From Candidatus Dormiibacterota bacterium (GTDB taxonomy: Bacteria; Chloroflexota; Dormibacteria; Aeolococcales; Bog-877), in the NCBI GenBank assembly GCA_013044295.1, contig JABEUU010000044.1:1-36857 (forward strand): a stretch of DNA of 36,857 nt, in the 5' to 3' direction. The notes below the pieces were generated by a model. That model saw nothing but the letters and a program-made list of their open reading frames with translations, was not told where the DNA came from and searched no databases. Positions 33,630-36,857 of this stretch are shown piece after piece (within the stretch, counting starts at the first letter, position 1; every line of letters starts with the position of its first letter). The translations under genes were made by a program, and so were the position numbers.

Positions 33630-35477
33630 ATGGGCCAAGGGCACGGGGCGGCGACTACGGCGTCCACTTCCAGGCCGTCAATGGGGCCGAACTACAAGTG
33701 GATCGCCCTCTCCAACACCACCCTCGGCATCCTGATGGCGACCATCAACTCGTCGATCGTCCTGATCTCGCTGCCCGACATCTTTCGCGGCATCAAGCTC
33801 AACCCCTTGACCCCCAGCAACACCCCGTTCTTCCTCTGGCTGTTGATGGGCTACATGGTGGTCACTGCGGTCCTGGTCGTGAGCCTTGGACGCATCGGGG
33901 ACATGTACGGCCGAGTGCGGATGTACAACCTCGGCTTCGCCCTCTTCACCTTCTTCTCGATCATGCTGTCGCTAACCTTCGGTAGCGGCCCCGGAGCCGC
34001 CCTTTTCCTGATCGTGATGCGAGTGCTGCAGGGGGTCGGCGGAGCTTTCCTGTGGGCCAACTCCTCGGCCATCCTCACTGACGCCTTCCCCTCCAACCAG
34101 CGCGGCCTCGCGCTCGGCACCAACATGGTGGCGGCGATCGCGGGATCCTTCATCGGCCTGGTCCTGGGCGGGGTCCTGGGCCCCGTCGAGTGGCACTTGG
34201 TGTTCTTGGTGTCGGTTCCCTTCGGCCTGTTTGGCACGGTCTGGGCCTATCTCAAGCTGCACGACACCGGGGTACGGGTTCCATCCACCATTGACTGGTG
34301 GGGCAACCTCGTGTTCGCGGCCGGTTTGATCTCGTTGCTGGTTGGGATCACCTACGGCATCCTTCCCTACGGGAGCCAGAGCATGGGCTGGACCAACCCG
34401 TGGGTGCTGGCCGCCATGATCGGGGGGGTGATCGCGCTGGGAGGCTTCCTGTGGATCGAGACCAAGGTGGCGCAGCCGATGTTCCGGATCCCACTGTTCC
34501 GGATTCGAGCCTTCGCCGCGGGCAATGTGGCGGCTCTGTTTGCGGCCCTGGCACGAGGGGGGCTCCTGTTCATCCTGATCATCTGGCTGCAGGGCATCTG
34601 GTTGCCCCAGCATGGCTACAGCTTCACCGAGACCCCGCTCTGGGCGGGCATCTACATGCTCCCGCTCACAGTCGGCTTCCTGGTGGCTGGCCCCCTGGCC
34701 GGCATCCTCTCCGACCGCTACGGCTCCCGCCTGTTCGCCACCGTCGGGGTCGCCGCCTCGGCGGTCATATTCGCCCTCTTCATGACCCTACCGGCCAACT
34801 TCAACTACCTGGCGTTCGGCACCCTGTTGTTCGTGTACGGGCTCTCGAGCGGACTCTTCGCGTCACCCAACCAGGCCGGGATCATGAACAGCCTGCCACC
34901 CCACCAGAGGGGCGCCGGGGCAGGCATGGCAGCCACCTTCCAGAACTCGGCTCAGGTGCTCTCGATGGGCATCTTCTTCACCCTGATCATCATCGGGCTA
35001 TCGGGCAGCATGCCCCATGCCCTCTACCACGGCCTCACCGCCCAGGGAGTTCCCGCAGCCTACGCCAGCAAGGTGGCCAACCTGCCCGCGGTGGGCAGCC
35101 TGTTCGCGGCTTTCCTGGGCTACAACCCGATCGGAACGCTGCTCGGACCCATCCTGCCTCACCTCAGCCACGCCAAGGCCGCCTATCTCACCGGGCGCGC
35201 ATTCTTCCCCCAGCTCATCTCCGACCCTTTCATGACCGGCCTGAGGGCAGCGTTCACGTTCGCCATCGCCGCCAGCCTGGTGGCCACGGCCGCCAGCTGG
35301 CTGAGGGGTGGCAAGTACATCCATGAGGAGGATTCCCCCGCCACCGTTCCCTCGGGAGCTCCGGCAACGGGTCTTTCGGCCGGCACCGCCGCGGCCTCTC
35401 GCCCCGGCGACATGGCGCCGCGTCGCGGCATGGAACCGGGCCCCACCACCGTCAAATACATCGAGCCGAAAAAGTGA
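33630..35477 (+). CDS. MFS multidrug exporter, DHA2 (EmrB/QacA) 14-TM type
   Basis: The 615-aa membrane protein begins with the DHA2 pattern LGILMATINSSIVLISLPDIF. The second-helix loop carries LGRIGDMYGRVRMYN (motif A), and the fifth-helix region contains FPSNQRGLALGTNMVAAIAGSFIGLVLGG (motif C-like). About 14 hydrophobic segments can be counted, and GAGMAATFQNSAQVLSMGIFF lies late in the protein. The last ~65 residues are a cytoplasmic Ala/Pro-rich tail. AGGAGG lies 9 nt before ATG 33630. It overlaps marR as GTGA, so pump and regulator are translated together. Substrate unknown; most relatives export drugs or lipophilic compounds. Confidence 0.92.
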   Translation: MGQGHGAATTASTSRPSMGPNYKWIALSNTTLGILMATINSSIVLISLPDIFRGIKLNPLTPSNTPFFLWLLMGYMVVTAVLVVSLGRIGDMYGRVRMYNLGFALFTFFSIMLSLTFGSGPGAALFLIVMRVLQGVGGAFLWANSSAILTDAFPSNQRGLALGTNMVAAIAGSFIGLVLGGVLGPVEWHLVFLVSVPFGLFGTVWAYLKLHDTGVRVPSTIDWWGNLVFAAGLISLLVGITYGILPYGSQSMGWTNPWVLAAMIGGVIALGGFLWIETKVAQPMFRIPLFRIRAFAAGNVAALFAALARGGLLFILIIWLQGIWLPQHGYSFTETPLWAGIYMLPLTVGFLVAGPLAGILSDRYGSRLFATVGVAASAVIFALFMTLPANFNYLAFGTLLFVYGLSSGLFASPNQAGIMNSLPPHQRGAGAGMAATFQNSAQVLSMGIFFTLIIIGLSGSMPHALYHGLTAQGVPAAYASKVANLPAVGSLFAAFLGYNPIGTLLGPILPHLSHAKAAYLTGRAFFPQLISDPFMTGLRAAFTFAIAASLVATAASWLRGGKYIHEEDSPATVPSGAPATGLSAGTAAASRPGDMAPRRGMEPGPTTVKYIEPKK

Positions 35478-36064
35478 ACGTGGCCGACCCGGTGCTGGTG
35501 TCGCCGCCGACGCAGGGTTCGGCGCCCTCGGCCCGGTCGCCCTTGGATCAACCCGGCCCTGGAAGGACCATTCAGGCCCTCCAGCCGGCATCAACGGAGC
35601 TGGCGGACTCGCTCACGGCGATCGTTGGCTGGGCGAGTCGCAACGACGTCCAAACGGAGGTCATGCGGCGCGCCCACTGCTCCCTCCCGATCTCTCACAT
35701 TTGGCTGCTGGTGCGTATCGCCAACAGTGGCCCCTGCCATCCTTCCGACCTGGCGGTCGTCAGTGGCGTGGACAACTCCACCATCACGCCCAAGCTGCAA
35801 CGGCTGGAGGCCGAGGATCTGCTAGGACGACGCTCGGATCCAGCCGACCGGCGGGCGGCGTTGGTTCATATCACCCCAGCTGGAATTCGCCTTCTTAAGC
35901 GCATTCGAATAGCTCGGGCGCAGCTGGTGGTAGAGGCGATGGCGGGGCTCACACCCGAGCGACGGAACGCTCTGGAGAGTGCCCTCAGCGAGTTGGCGGC
36001 GGTGCTGGGGGACGCCGGTAGGTGTGGAGAGCACATGCGAGCAACCAGCGGTTGCTCGCATTGA
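35474..36064 (+). CDS. MarR-family transcriptional regulator
   Basis: The 196-aa protein has a ~50-residue N-terminal extension and a MarR winged-helix core. SLPISHIWLLVRIANSG, then HPSDLAVVSGVDNSTITPKLQRLEAEDLL forms the recognition helix. RRSDPADRRAALVHITPAGIRLL is the wing with the conserved DxRR. The dimerisation helices are ARAQLVVEAMAGLTPERR. Its GTG overlaps the exporter stop. It most likely represses the exporter through the palindrome at 33581-33602 until a ligand binds. A perfect 12-bp hairpin overlaps its last codons. Confidence 0.93.
   Translation: MNVADPVLVSPPTQGSAPSARSPLDQPGPGRTIQALQPASTELADSLTAIVGWASRNDVQTEVMRRAHCSLPISHIWLLVRIANSGPCHPSDLAVVSGVDNSTITPKLQRLEAEDLLGRRSDPADRRAALVHITPAGIRLLKRIRIARAQLVVEAMAGLTPERRNALESALSELAAVLGDAGRCGEHMRATSGCSH
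36035..36061 (+). terminator. Perfect hairpin at the 3' end of marR
   Basis: ATGCGAGCAACC (36035-36046) and GGTTGCTCGCAT (36050-36061) form an uninterrupted 12-bp stem with an AGC loop. It lies inside the last nine codons of marR, up to the base before the stop codon. No T run follows (TGAGCGAAC). It probably helps end or protect the exporter-marR transcript. Confidence 0.5.
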
Positions 36065-36214
36065 GCGAACACGGCGGCGGCGAGTAGGGCTTTCAGGGGG
36101 CCCCGCGCGTCAGGTGACAGGCAACTCACCAATGTCAAGTCCCGACAACCCACCTCACCATCCGGGCTGCCAGCGCATGGCAAACGCGCGCACTTCGATT
36201 AAACTCCCATTGAG

Positions 36215-36574
36215 ATGTGCCGGGTATGCCTGCGCCGGCCCGAGATCCCCGACGAGCCCCACGGGCGTTGCGAGTCGTGCGCCCGCGCCGGAAGAAGGGT
36301 CTACCAGTTCCGACTGCGGCCGACCTCAACCGGGTTTCAGATCAGCGCGGGGGAGCTGTCGCCGCGGGCGCTGAGAGAGCACGCCGGAGCCGCGCTCCAG
36401 GGCTTCTCGGGCAGCCCCACCAGCAAGCCCCATTTGACCAGCACCACCTGTGAGCTGGTCATGGCCGGCAAGCGCCTGGAGTCGATCAGAGTGTCACCCG
36501 GGCTGGCCTCCAAGACCGAGGCGGTGGTGCTGGCCCTGAGGCAGGGAGCGGTACGCAGCGAGGCCACCTGGTAG
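36215..36574 (+). CDS. Small protein with an N-terminal zinc ribbon, function unknown
   Basis: The 119-aa product starts MCRVCLRRPEIPDEPHGRCE and SCA follows, giving a CxxC-x14-CxxC pair at residues 2-5 and 20-23. This is probably one zinc-binding site. The remainder (from FRLRPTSTGFQISAGELSPRALREHAGAAL to the C-terminus) is a mixed alpha/beta stretch I do not recognise. TAAACT at 36200-36205 lies 9 nt before the ATG and may be the -10 of a nearly leaderless mRNA. It stands 150 nt after marR and converges with clpB with an 11-nt gap. Confidence 0.65.
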   Translation: MCRVCLRRPEIPDEPHGRCESCARAGRRVYQFRLRPTSTGFQISAGELSPRALREHAGAALQGFSGSPTSKPHLTSTTCELVMAGKRLESIRVSPGLASKTEAVVLALRQGAVRSEATW

Positions 36575-36585
36575 GCGGCGACCAG

Positions 36586-36857
36586 TCAGTCCAGAACCTC
36601 GACCTTGGCATCGACCAGCTCATCTGATGGCCTGGGACTGGTGGAGTCCTCGGCGGCGGGAGGCGGCACCTCCCGCTTGATCTCGATGCCAGCCTCACCG
36701 CTGTCAACCGCCAGGACGTCTCCGTCTCGGTAGGTTCCGGCCAGAATCCCCATCGCGATCCGGTCGCCCAGCTGACGCTGGAGGACCCTGCGCAAAGGCC
36801 GAGCGCCGTAGACGGGGTCGTATCCCTGCTCGGCCAGCCAATGGACAGCTCCCGGCA
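36586..36857 (-). CDS. clpB: ClpB disaggregase, C-terminal part (runs off the window)
   Basis: The visible ~90 residues begin WLAEQGYDPVYGARPLRRVL, then QRQLGDRIAMGILAGTYRDGD. This is the conserved C-terminal D2 small domain of ClpB/Hsp100 ATPases (usual GYDPxYGARPLKRxIQ). The rest lies beyond position 36857. After the domain there is an acidic and proline-containing tail of ~30 residues ending SDELVDAKVEVLD, longer than in E. coli ClpB. ClpA/ClpC cannot be fully excluded from this fragment, but AMGILAGTYRDGD fits ClpB best. Confidence 0.85.
   Translation of the reverse strand, partial: PGAVHWLAEQGYDPVYGARPLRRVLQRQLGDRIAMGILAGTYRDGDVLAVDSGEAGIEIKREVPPPAAEDSTSPRPSDELVDAKVEVLD

Overview
The window is high-G+C bacterial chromosome (about two thirds G+C by eye) carrying housekeeping and biosynthetic genes. 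I see no insertion sequence, phage gene or CRISPR array. Several promoters sit 6-10 nt before a start codon with no Shine-Dalgarno site, which implies leaderless mRNAs. Together with many GTG/TTG starts, an actinobacterial-looking L,D-transpeptidase and the G+C content, this suggests an actinobacterial, Chloroflexota- or Dormibacterota-like lineage. That placement is inference; there is no 16S gene here.

Layout. 1-2301 (minus): tRNA-Thr(CGU), an HtrA-type protease and a Bcp-type peroxiredoxin. 2387-10098 (minus): an eight-gene operon aroH-aroF-tyrA-aroA-aroE-aroC-aroKB-aroQ. It encodes all seven shikimate-pathway steps plus chorismate mutase and prephenate dehydrogenase. Almost every junction is a 4-nt stop/start overlap. 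10156-10349: a promoter, a 33-codon reading frame rich in Tyr codons, and mutually exclusive antiterminator and terminator hairpins. I read this as a tyrosine/phenylalanine attenuator for the whole aro operon. 10362-12619 (minus): trpG, a trpE broken by several frameshifts, and a classical trp attenuator whose 23-aa leader peptide carries Trp-Arg-Trp-Ser-Trp. Both leader peptides appear to be translated from leaderless or nearly leaderless RNA, and both start codons lie exactly 33 nt after a TTGACG box.

12738-16592 (plus): a pair of bacterial PH-domain membrane proteins (YdbS/YdbT type), a quinone oxidoreductase and a hypoxanthine phosphoribosyltransferase. 16683-18161 (minus): an NCS1 nucleobase permease, convergent with hpt, so purine uptake and salvage sit side by side. 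18740-19915 (minus): an unusual DedA/RDD-like/winged-helix fusion. 20289-25740 (minus): zwf-gnd-tal-pgi, the oxidative pentose phosphate route. 25784-27097: a remnant of a DUF302 gene and a YbhN/LPG-synthase-like membrane protein. 27695-30785 (plus): prfC and pncB. 30879-33437 (minus): an L,D-transpeptidase and a 12-TM MFS transporter. 33581-36064 (plus): a 22-bp palindromic operator, a DHA2-type MFS exporter and an overlapping marR gene. 36215-36857: a small zinc-ribbon protein and the 3' end of clpB.

The most interesting content is 10156-12619. Two ribosome-mediated attenuators in series appear to tune anthranilate synthase to tryptophan and the complete shikimate/tyrosine operon to tyrosine (and perhaps phenylalanine).
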